From the NCBI GenBank assembly GCA_034430155.1, contig DAOUET010000013.1, positions 1 through 12,955 on the forward strand: a stretch of DNA of 12,955 nt. Direction: 5' to 3'. The position numbers were made by a program, and so were the translations under genes. Under the pieces are notes generated by a model. The model ran no database searches, was not told where the DNA came from, and saw only the letters and a program-made list of their open reading frames with translations. Positions 6,838 to 12,955 of this stretch are shown here, one piece after another (within the stretch, counting starts at the first letter, position 1; every line of letters starts with the position of its first letter). This DNA comes from DAOUET01 sp034430155 (GTDB taxonomy: Bacteria > Chloroflexota > Anaerolineae > Anaerolineales > UBA4823).

Positions 6838-6845
6838 ATTATAAT
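6838..6845. promoter_or_regulatory. Possible bidirectional -10 between the zinc-ribbon and SH3b genes
   Basis: The palindrome ATTATAAT offers a TATAAT -10 box on both strands within the only space available for the two divergent promoters. Neither strand shows a good -35 at 16-18 bp, so this is a weak call. Confidence 0.3.
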
Positions 6846-6893
6846 CGGCCTTAGTCTTATCAGGAACATCTTTTTGATGATTCCGGAGGTTTG

Positions 6894-7511
6894 ATGACAA
6901 ATAAGATTTATAAAGTTTTTTTATTCATTGGCTTGAGCATTTTTGTTTCCTATATAATCTTTGTGCCTGTTGCGTGGGCATATCCTGAAGCCCAAATTCC
7001 TACTGTATCCATCCCAACAGTTACGGGCACACCACTCGGGCCGACCGCTATTGTTAAATCGGATCAAGAACAAATTAATGTCAGGGGTGGTCCCAGCACG
7101 GACTATCCAATTGTAGGCGTGCTAATTGCTGGTCAACAAGTACCAGCTCTGGGTCGTTCGGTCGGGGGTTTATGGGTGCAAATTTCGTATCCCGGTGTTT
7201 CTGGAGGGGTAGCATGGGTATATGCCCCTCTGGTTGATGTTGTTGGGAATTTACCCTTGATCGAGCCTCCTCCAACACCGACTCCTCGCACAACACCAAC
7301 GATCGATCCTACCCTGGCAGCTCAATTCATTGTGGAGGTGCCTCCCACACGCCTGCCCACTTTTACAGCGCCCCCTCCTTTGATAATCCCCACTTTTGAA
7401 CCGGATACCTCAAACTCAGGAACGGCTGGCGTTCCAATAGGTTTTATCATCGTTGGTTTGGGGGTTATCGGCTTTTTTGGGACACTAATATCATTCTTAC
7501 GTGGTCGTTAA
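6894..7511 (+). CDS. Exported SH3b-domain protein with C-terminal membrane anchor
   Basis: 205 residues. A signal peptide at 1-29 has a basic start (TNKIYK), a hydrophobic core and likely cleavage after AWA. A bacterial SH3 domain spans about 51-118, with the hallmark INVRGGPSTDYPIVG (61-75) and WVQIS and VAWVYAPLV strands. A Pro/Thr-rich linker follows at 124-172. A transmembrane helix at about 181-201 ends in LRGR, so the SH3b domain should be displayed outside the cell on a stalk. SH3b domains commonly bind cell-wall or protein ligands; no enzyme domain is attached. GGAGG at 6885-6889 favours the ATG at 6894 over a TTG at 6891, which would sit only 1 nt from the SD. Divergent from the zinc-ribbon gene. 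Confidence 0.82.
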   Translation: MTNKIYKVFLFIGLSIFVSYIIFVPVAWAYPEAQIPTVSIPTVTGTPLGPTAIVKSDQEQINVRGGPSTDYPIVGVLIAGQQVPALGRSVGGLWVQISYPGVSGGVAWVYAPLVDVVGNLPLIEPPPTPTPRTTPTIDPTLAAQFIVEVPPTRLPTFTAPPPLIIPTFEPDTSNSGTAGVPIGFIIVGLGVIGFFGTLISFLRGR

Positions 7512-7521
7512 ATAAGACAGA

Positions 7522-7537
7522 GCGCCTTTAATGGCGC
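7522..7537 (-). terminator. Weak terminator-like hairpin between convergent genes
   Basis: GCGCC (7522-7526) and GGCGC (7533-7537) form a 5-bp GC stem around TTTAAT. On the minus strand it is followed by TCTGTCTTATTT, moderately U-rich, about 65 nt after the Fe-S carrier stop. On the plus strand there is no T-tract, so it serves the SH3b gene poorly. Confidence 0.35.
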
Positions 7538-7601
7538 CCTGATGATCTTCCCAAGTAACTGATTGAAAGACGAGTGAATATTATCCAGGCTTGATCTGCA
7601 T

Positions 7602-7994
7602 CTAATTACAGCCACAACTGCTACTTGCATCAGCGGGATCTTCTTTAGTCCTAAAGGAGTTCCCACAGCCGCAAGATGCGACCGCATTGGGGTTTTCGAT
7701 CTTAAATCCACTCCCCATAATTTCGTCAACAAAATCGATGGTAGAACCATTGAGATAATCAATCGAAATCTCATCCACCACTACTTGAACTCCATGTTGG
7801 TTATATACCAGATCAGTATCCCGGATATTCCCCTCAAGCGCCATACCATATTGAAATCCGGAACAACCTCCTCCTGCAACAAAGACTCGTAAGGCATATC
7901 CTTCCAGGTTGCGTTTGGTGAGTAATTCACTGACTGCTAGCGCGGCTGCTTCGGTGATCGTAATCTGATCTGTTTGGGTTTGTTCTAGAAGCAT
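7602..7994 (-). CDS. A-type Fe-S cluster carrier (HesB/IscA/ErpA family) with extra C-terminal CGC
   Basis: A 130-residue cytosolic Fe-S carrier that accepts clusters from a scaffold and delivers them to apo-proteins. The conserved cysteines are present: Cys44 in GGGCSGFQYG and Cys108/Cys110 in SCGCGNSF. GFKIENPNA (96-104) is the family landmark before the cysteine pair. Typical members end soon after CGCG. This one has an 18-residue extension, rich in Asp and Ser, that finishes with a second Cys-Gly-Cys (127-129) and Asn. The start is supported by a GGAAGG close upstream. A good promoter just upstream makes it independent of hutH. No suf or isc genes lie in the window. Confidence 0.93.
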   Translation of the reverse strand: MLLEQTQTDQITITEAAALAVSELLTKRNLEGYALRVFVAGGGCSGFQYGMALEGNIRDTDLVYNQHGVQVVVDEISIDYLNGSTIDFVDEIMGSGFKIENPNAVASCGCGNSFRTKEDPADASSSCGCN

Positions 7995-8038
7995 AATACC
8001 TTCCTTTTCAATGATGGGATACCTATCTTATAAGGTAA

Positions 8039-8067
8039 ATTCTATCAGAATTAGGTGATGTAGTCAA
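8039..8067 (-). promoter_or_regulatory. Sigma70-type promoter of the Fe-S carrier gene
   Basis: Read on the minus strand, TTGACT (8067-8062), a 17-bp spacer and TAGAAT (8044-8039) closely match consensus. Initiation would fall near 8032, giving a leader of about 38 nt before the ATG at 7994. Confidence 0.6.
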
Positions 8068-8087
8068 TATAACAACCTTGACAGAAG

Positions 8088-9635
8088 TCATGCTGAAATA
8101 GTGTCAAAAATCCCTTTTGCCACCATGTCTTGCACGATTTCAATCTCTGGCGTCCACCAGGCGTCTCCAACGGTATATGGAATTCGACTCCGGAGAGCAT
8201 CATAAGCTGCCTGAACGCCTTTCCCCATCTTGGCCTGTGGAGATTCCCTCAGACGCATGTATAAGGCACGGGTAGCGCAATAAACCTCGATAACCAGGAT
8301 ATGGGTTATATTTTCGATAATTTGGCGGGTATGGCGGGCAGCCGTCATCGAATTGGCGTTGTGGTCTTCCTGTTCGGCGGAGGTGGGCAGAGAGTGTATC
8401 GAGTCGGAATTAGCCAGAGTCTGATTTTCCAGAACTAGAGAAGCTGCCGTATACTGTAGCATCATCATACCGGAGTTTATGCCGGCGTCTTGCGGGGTAT
8501 CCACCAACATGGGGGGTAATCCTGCGTTCAATTGGGCATCCAAAAGGCGAAAGGTTCGCCTTTCAGAAATAGCTGCTACTTCCGCCATGGCAATACTCAG
8601 GAAATCCATCGCCATCCCGACCGGTTCTCCATGGAAATTGCCACCTGAGATAGCTTCATCTTGACTAAAGAGCAAGGGGTTATCTGTTGCAGCGTTTATC
8701 TCTCGCTCGATAATTTCCATAACGAATGCGACCGTCTCCCGAGCTGCTCCCTGAACTTGCGGGGCACAGCGAAGGGAATAAGCGTCCTGTACCCGGCCAG
8801 CTGAATCTATTAGCGTGCTGCCCTGGGTCAATTGGCGAATTTTTGCAGCCACTTTGATTTGACCGGGATGTAAACGGGCTTGGTGAATCCGTTCATCAAA
8901 AGCTGCTGAGACTCCAAGTAAGGCTTCCAGACTCATCGATAAGGATATTTCTGCTAGGTGGATCATGCGGGCAGCGTCAAAAACAGCCAGGGCAGCGATC
9001 GCGGTAGAGAAGGTGGCACCATTTATCAATGCCAGACCTTCCTTGGAACCGAGGATCAGTCTGGGTATCCCTGCGGCTTTCATGGCAGCTCTTCCGCTCA
9101 TTTTTGACTGGTTTGATCCATTGAGGTAAGCCCAACCTGACTCTTCATCTAAGTCTTTTGCGTCCGCGGTGAAAACGAGCGCCAGATTTGAGAGAGAGGC
9201 CAGATCACCAGATGAACCCAAAGACCCCTGGGACGGAACAAGTGGGGTTACACCTTGGTTCAGCATCTCAAGCAGAGTGTCGACAATTTCAGGCCGCACC
9301 CCAGAAAAGCCTTTCGCCAGGGTGTTTGCCCGGATCAGCATAGCTGCCCTGACTACTTCCACTGGTAGTTCAGGACCGGTGGAAACAGCGTGACTTAAGA
9401 TCAGATTCCGGCTGAGCGTCTTGAAATCATTGGGAGAGATACGTTGATCAGAAAAGATCCCAAATCCGGTATTGATACCGTATACCGGTTTGGCAGATTC
9501 CACTATCGCTGACACCCAAGCTTGAGATTGAGCCATACTTTGATGGGCATGTTCAGCTAACCCCACTTTCTCGCCATGACGGGCGACCTGCACCACGTCT
9601 TTGATCTTTAATTTATTTCCATCAATGAGGAGCAT
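8088..9635 (-). CDS. hutH: Histidine ammonia-lyase (MIO aromatic amino-acid lyase family)
   Basis: A 515-residue enzyme, close to the roughly 509 residues of the Pseudomonas enzyme; it would convert L-histidine to trans-urocanate and ammonia in the cytosol. Residues equivalent to the known active site are visible: Tyr52 (VYGINTGFG), His82 in the LSH motif that marks histidine-type lyases, Asn205 (ALINGAT), Tyr286 and Arg289 (DAYSLRC), Phe334 (GGNFHGEP) and Glu422 (EQEDHN). The cofactor-forming triad is Ser141-Ser142-Gly143 rather than the usual Ala-Ser-Gly. The conserved DLAPL after it reads DLASL, with Asn150 where His is common. No hutU, hutI or hutG is present. It lies 79 nt after the lipid-kinase gene on the same strand and may be the tail of that transcript. 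Histidine is the most likely substrate, not certain. Confidence 0.9.
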   Translation of the reverse strand: MLLIDGNKLKIKDVVQVARHGEKVGLAEHAHQSMAQSQAWVSAIVESAKPVYGINTGFGIFSDQRISPNDFKTLSRNLILSHAVSTGPELPVEVVRAAMLIRANTLAKGFSGVRPEIVDTLLEMLNQGVTPLVPSQGSLGSSGDLASLSNLALVFTADAKDLDEESGWAYLNGSNQSKMSGRAAMKAAGIPRLILGSKEGLALINGATFSTAIAALAVFDAARMIHLAEISLSMSLEALLGVSAAFDERIHQARLHPGQIKVAAKIRQLTQGSTLIDSAGRVQDAYSLRCAPQVQGAARETVAFVMEIIEREINAATDNPLLFSQDEAISGGNFHGEPVGMAMDFLSIAMAEVAAISERRTFRLLDAQLNAGLPPMLVDTPQDAGINSGMMMLQYTAASLVLENQTLANSDSIHSLPTSAEQEDHNANSMTAARHTRQIIENITHILVIEVYCATRALYMRLRESPQAKMGKGVQAAYDALRSRIPYTVGDAWWTPEIEIVQDMVAKGIFDTISA

Positions 9636-9714
9636 TTCTCTACCTTTTCATTTCAATTGGTTTTTTACGAGCCATCACCAATGACATAGCCGGATGGGAA
9701 ATTGCAAGTCCCGA

Positions 9715-10422
9715 TTAGAATAAAAGGTGGCCCAGCAGGATCGCCGTAAAAGGAACGGTAATATTATCGATATCCCTAATCGGAAGAGACTCAACTAGCG
9801 TTCCAGCCAATGCAATCAAAGAAATCGGAATTAAATAGGAAGAGTAACTCTGGGAATAGATATTGAAAATTATGAAAATCCCGATCGCGAGGGAAGAGAA
9901 AATCCAGCCGCCCAAAAACATACCCAAGGAACCAAACCAAGATTTCCCCGGATTCCAGGGCAATTTGTGCATGCCAAACCGTCGTCCGATCACATCTGCC
10001 ATTCCATCCCCACCGCACATCAACATTAAGGCTACCATGCCTATCGGGGTGGTATCCCAATAGATTACAGTCACGAGAATGAAGACGATCCCATAGTAAA
10101 GGGGTCCTTTTAAAATCTCACGACGGTTACCAGTTCGGGACATGGCCTGGACTGCGGCTTGATCCCTTATCAAACCTACGCCGACCAGTAAAAACTGAAC
10201 CGTAATCGTAGTAGGAACCAGGGCTGCCATATAACGTGAGCTGGCTGCCCGGGTGAAAAGCAGCCAGCAAAACACGAATATGGGGCCAGTGCCCATATGG
10301 ATGATCTTACGGCTGAGCTGACTACTGATCCAGCCTCGGAATGCAAAATAATCGTTCAATCTGAGCCAGGCCAATGCCAGTGCAAAAGTAATGACCAGAG
10401 CGAATAAGTTGTTTGACAGCAT
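9715..10422 (-). CDS. VTE5/SEC59-type polyprenol or phytol kinase (CTP-dependent, membrane)
   Basis: A 235-residue integral membrane protein with about six hydrophobic helices (roughly 5-20, 45-57, 68-86, 108-136, 163-187, 195-212). Family motifs appear in order: RKIIHMGTGP (38-47), GGDGMADVIGRRFG (137-150), NPGKSWFGSLGMF (157-169) and ESLPIRDIDN followed by a Pro (211-224). These belong to the phytol/dolichol kinase group related to CDP-diglyceride synthetase, which phosphorylates isoprenoid alcohols with CTP. The precise alcohol is not readable: salvage of phytol, farnesol or a polyprenol lipid carrier are all possible. The ATG lies 3 nt after the stop of the preceding gene, implying translational coupling. 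Confidence 0.85.
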   Translation of the reverse strand: MLSNNLFALVITFALALAWLRLNDYFAFRGWISSQLSRKIIHMGTGPIFVFCWLLFTRAASSRYMAALVPTTITVQFLLVGVGLIRDQAAVQAMSRTGNRREILKGPLYYGIVFILVTVIYWDTTPIGMVALMLMCGGDGMADVIGRRFGMHKLPWNPGKSWFGSLGMFLGGWIFSSLAIGIFIIFNIYSQSYSSYLIPISLIALAGTLVESLPIRDIDNITVPFTAILLGHLLF

Positions 10423-10425
10423 GGA

Positions 10426-11211
10426 CTACCAAGGGCAGCCTTGAGAAGTGGATAATCCTGCCGATTTTAAACGGTTTTTGTACATGGTGACATCCGTAAA
10501 AGGCTCACCTAAAATGCCATCATGGATGGCCCAGGAACGTAATCGAATGCTACGGGCAGCTTCTGGGAGACGGAAAGGATTAGATCCATCTAGCAAGGCA
10601 AGCAGATCCCCGCCTGGGCTGAAACCGGATTGAATGCGATCCATCAATCTCCTGCCTTTCGCATAGGCAAAACCATAACGTTCGAATAGAGCTGCATTAT
10701 GGTAATAAAGTGGTTCAGCGAAGTGCAGTTCATGCCCCAGGCTCTCGATAAAAAGTTCAAAAGCTTTTATAGCATGTGGAAGGAAGCGTAGTCCCGCCCG
10801 GATTTGTCCGGGAGCTAGTCCGGCTCTCATAGCTGCTAGCTCAGCATCGATATTCCGGCACTGCGTGCCAAGTTTTGTTGAGGTGCCATCCGGCAAGCGG
10901 TCAATATCAAAACGGGGAGAATCAGGGTCGTTGAGTACATAGAGTAAGATGTGGATTTGACCGTTAAGGGTGTCGGTCATGTGCCCATAGAGAATAGGAT
11001 CTGGATACCCGGCTTTGTGCCGTAACGCCATTTCAACGTTGGCTTCCTGTGCCGGGCAATGTAACCATAGTAGGTCACGACCAGCCTTATCCACCAGGTA
11101 AGGACTTAAGTTAAAGCGTTCCAACAGTTCTGTAGGGATAAGCCGAGCGTAGATTTCTCGTTTTTCTACAGAGGAGAGTTGGTTTATCCCCATTATTGTG
11201 CTGGGTGGCAT
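10426..11211 (-). CDS. Conserved-looking protein of unknown function, coupled to the lipid kinase
   Basis: 261 residues, soluble, with no signal peptide or membrane helix. I do not recognise the family. Visible segments are DLLWLHCPAQEANVEMAL (46-63), then YGHMTDTLNGQIHILLYVLND (75-95, aromatic and His-rich), then FDIDRLPDGT (101-110). A helical region at 119-160 is followed by HELHFAEPLYYHNAALFERYGF (160-181), whose NAALFERYGF end resembles the last motif of GNAT acyltransferases, although no acetyl-CoA loop is seen. A further conserved-looking stretch is SIRLRSWAIHDGILGEPFTDV (221-241). The ATG at 11211 is preferred: GAGGA ends the upstream smpB gene just before it, while Met7 has no SD. 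It is 2 nt from smpB and 3 nt from the kinase. Work with the kinase is inferred from context only. Confidence 0.75.
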   Translation of the reverse strand: MPPSTIMGINQLSSVEKREIYARLIPTELLERFNLSPYLVDKAGRDLLWLHCPAQEANVEMALRHKAGYPDPILYGHMTDTLNGQIHILLYVLNDPDSPRFDIDRLPDGTSTKLGTQCRNIDAELAAMRAGLAPGQIRAGLRFLPHAIKAFELFIESLGHELHFAEPLYYHNAALFERYGFAYAKGRRLMDRIQSGFSPGGDLLALLDGSNPFRLPEAARSIRLRSWAIHDGILGEPFTDVTMYKNRLKSAGLSTSQGCPW

Positions 11212-11213
11212 CT

Positions 11214-11669
11214 TTATCCTCGCTGGCGCAGTTGGCGCTCGATTTCGCGCTCAGCATCTCGTTTAGCGATAGCCGCACGCTTGTCATAAAGTTTTTTCCC
11301 CTTAGCCACTGCGATTTCTATCTTGGCGAGACCGTCTATTAAATAAACCCTTAAAGGGATGATGGTGACCCCTTTTTGGCGAATTTGATCCCATAACTGG
11401 CTAATTTCTTTGTGATGCAATAATAATTTACGAGGCCGGGTGGGATCGTGATTGTAATGGCTGGCTTGATCGTATGGGGCGATGTGAGCGGAAACCAACC
11501 AGGCTTCCTGCCCATTTTCTATGCTGATGTAAGCTTCGGCTAAGCTAATTCTGCCGGCTCGAATAGATTTTATCTCACTTCCTTGCAATACCAAACCGGC
11601 CTCATATGTATCCAGAATGAAATATTCATGTCTGGCTTTGCGATTCGTGGCGACGGTCTTTACTCCCAT
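11214..11669 (-). CDS. smpB: SsrA-binding protein SmpB
   Basis: A 151-residue RNA-binding protein that brings tmRNA to stalled ribosomes for trans-translation. The canonical features are present: an N-terminal NRKARHEYFI (9-18), GLVLQGSEIKSIRAGRISL (25-43), PTRPRKLLLH (77-86), GLAKIEIAVAKGKKLYDKR (113-131) and a basic helical tail ending in RQLRQRG. Length is standard. The tmRNA gene itself was not seen in this window. There is no good SD before the ATG; the preceding protease gene ends 32 nt upstream, so translation may rely on coupling or an unstructured leader. Its stop overlaps the SD of the next gene. Confidence 0.97.
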   Translation of the reverse strand: MGVKTVATNRKARHEYFILDTYEAGLVLQGSEIKSIRAGRISLAEAYISIENGQEAWLVSAHIAPYDQASHYNHDPTRPRKLLLHHKEISQLWDQIRQKGVTIIPLRVYLIDGLAKIEIAVAKGKKLYDKRAAIAKRDAEREIERQLRQRG

Positions 11670-11701
11670 AACAGGAATTTTAACATATAAAGATGGTGGG
11701 A

Positions 11702-12862
11702 TTACTGGCTGCTGAGGAGAATCTTCACCGCCATAGATATCACCGGGTCAGGTCCTGATGATGCCCCCTCAACCCGCACATCTGGTTGTAGCCCGTTGCC
11801 TGCCAGATGAGGATATAAATCAGGAATCCACCAGTGAGCAGCAGTTATGTGTAAGCTGGAGCCATCTTCTAGGTCATATACCAGTTGGATGGTATCTTTT
11901 CCGAAAGTGGGCATACCGATCAATGCTGCCCGATGGTGAGCCTTGAGAGCGCCGGCGATAATTTCAGCAGCGCTGGCTGTTCCATGATTTACTAAGATGG
12001 CCAAGGGTATCTCGGCTAATAAACCAGGTTCTTCGACCTGGTATGTTTCAATATTTTGGTGAAGGAATTGCTGCTGAATTATCACGCCGTTTTTAAGGAA
12101 GAGACGGGCAGTATCAATACCTGAGGATACAAGGCCACCGCCATTATCTCGCAAATCAAGAATAATACAGGTGGCATCCCGCATTTGTAAATCAGAAGCT
12201 GCATTCAGGATCTCCCCAGGTGTGCTGGCGGCGATGATATTCACCTGGATAATCCCAACGAGAGGTTTGTCTGGATCCAGGTACCAGATTATTGATGGCA
12301 GGGGGATCGTTTCACGCGTAATGGAAATCTTCTTTGGATTGCGATCGGGAGGGCGCAAGATCTCTAATACGACCTTTTCTCCTTTTGGCCCCCGAATAGA
12401 GGCTAGAATTGTATCAATATCTATGGATGGGGTAATTTCCAATCCTTCTACCGCAATGAGGATGTCTCCTTCTTGGATGCCAGCGCGACTGGCCGGGCTA
12501 CCAGGAAAGGGAAATAGAATTAACTCACCAGACTGGTTGCGTGCTGGTTTTACCCCGATCCCACCAAAACTTCCCTGGAGATTCTCGCTTTCAAGTTCAT
12601 GTTGTACTGGTTCAACAAATATAGTATAGGGATCGTCGTATGCCTGAATCATTCCTTTTATCATGCCATGCTCGAGGGCTGGAGGAACAGGAGTGGGATA
12701 AAGGCCGTGGGTGATTAAAATATTGTAAGCCTCATTTAGGATTGGGAAATTATTCCCACTGGGGTTTAAAAATGCATGTAGGAAATACCCTGAAAGGAAA
12801 GCCAATGACACACAAGAAAAAGCAATTATGGTGAAGAGAAATCCGCGTTTGAAATTTTTCAT
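11702..12862 (-). CDS. S41 C-terminal processing peptidase (CtpA/Prc type) with PDZ domain
   Basis: A 386-residue exported serine protease. An N-terminal hydrophobic segment (8-31, after MKNFKRG) would anchor it to the membrane with the body outside. A helical region with DDPYTIFVEP (76-85) precedes the PDZ domain (about 90-175, with FGGIGV, SPASRAGIQEGD). The S41 core has LDLRDNGGG (235-243), catalytic Ser297 (NHGTASAAE), Lys322 (TFGKDTIQ) and Gln326, the Ser-Lys-Gln arrangement of this family. Such enzymes trim or degrade proteins from the C-terminus, including ssrA-tagged or misfolded envelope proteins. Its position upstream of smpB, another protein-quality gene, fits that role, though the link is inference. 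It is probably the first gene of the minus-strand operon; no convincing promoter was found in 12863-12955. Confidence 0.94.
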   Translation of the reverse strand: MKNFKRGFLFTIIAFSCVSLAFLSGYFLHAFLNPSGNNFPILNEAYNILITHGLYPTPVPPALEHGMIKGMIQAYDDPYTIFVEPVQHELESENLQGSFGGIGVKPARNQSGELILFPFPGSPASRAGIQEGDILIAVEGLEITPSIDIDTILASIRGPKGEKVVLEILRPPDRNPKKISITRETIPLPSIIWYLDPDKPLVGIIQVNIIAASTPGEILNAASDLQMRDATCIILDLRDNGGGLVSSGIDTARLFLKNGVIIQQQFLHQNIETYQVEEPGLLAEIPLAILVNHGTASAAEIIAGALKAHHRAALIGMPTFGKDTIQLVYDLEDGSSLHITAAHWWIPDLYPHLAGNGLQPDVRVEGASSGPDPVISMAVKILLSSQ

Positions 12863-12955
12863 AATTCACAACCGTTCAAATAATGGACCAGAGGGAGGCT
12901 TGAAGTTTATCATACTGTAAGAAATTTTTAAGATTTGAGAATAGAAATTTTAAGG

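Noticed and set aside
12171..12629. 152-codon plus-strand open frame inside the S41 protease gene
   Set aside because: It lies antisense to the PDZ and catalytic core of a clearly recognised protease and has no plausible SD or domain.

Overview
The window most likely comes from a non-phototrophic or facultative member of the Chloroflexota, probably an Anaerolineae-type genome. This is an inference from protein style, not a proof. The clues are a signal peptide/SH3b/Pro-Thr-rich/C-terminal-anchor protein, a small double zinc-ribbon protein, a MerR regulator with a cobalamin-binding domain, and a VTE5-type lipid kinase set among ordinary housekeeping genes. No rRNA, tRNA or CRISPR array was seen.

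Layout. (1) Positions 20-1563 hold an apparently complete IS110-family element of the IS1111 type: an intact DEDD/Ser transposase, 12-of-13 subterminal inverted repeats, and a roughly 315-nt non-coding right end whose first 110 nt fold into four consecutive hairpins. That end is a candidate for the guide (bridge/seek) RNA. (2) Positions 1724-3649 hold a two-gene minus-strand operon, an NDUFA9-like atypical SDR followed by an aldo/keto reductase. (3) Positions 3650-4260 have no gene I can defend, only short decayed-looking open frames. (4) Positions 4262-6041 hold a plus-strand unit: a strong promoter embedded in repeated operator-like DNA, a CarH-like MerR/B12 regulator and a HEAT-repeat protein. 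(5) Positions 6207-7511 hold a divergent pair, a zinc-ribbon protein (minus) and an exported SH3b protein (plus). (6) From 12862 down to 7602 all genes run on the minus strand: S41 C-terminal processing protease, smpB, an unrecognised protein, a VTE5/SEC59-type polyprenol/phytol kinase, a histidine ammonia-lyase, and an A-type Fe-S carrier that has its own good promoter.

How the genes may work together. The protease, smpB, unknown gene and lipid kinase are separated by 32, 2 and 3 nt, so they are almost certainly one transcript with translational coupling. The unknown protein is best read as a partner of the kinase or of the lipid pathway it serves. The MerR/B12 gene appears to be self-regulated through a set of 11-bp-phased TGT-type half-sites that run up to its own -35 box, and it brings a HEAT protein with it. 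The regulator keeps the lower-axial cobalamin histidine and the W-x9-EH motif. It lacks the histidine that forms the light-state adduct in Thermus CarH, so it may sense cobalamin rather than light, or use altered photochemistry.

The most interesting items are the candidate guide RNA and repeated TTACGC motifs of the IS, the divergent B12 regulator with its operator, the unknown gene welded to the lipid kinase, and the SSG variant of the MIO triad in the ammonia-lyase.
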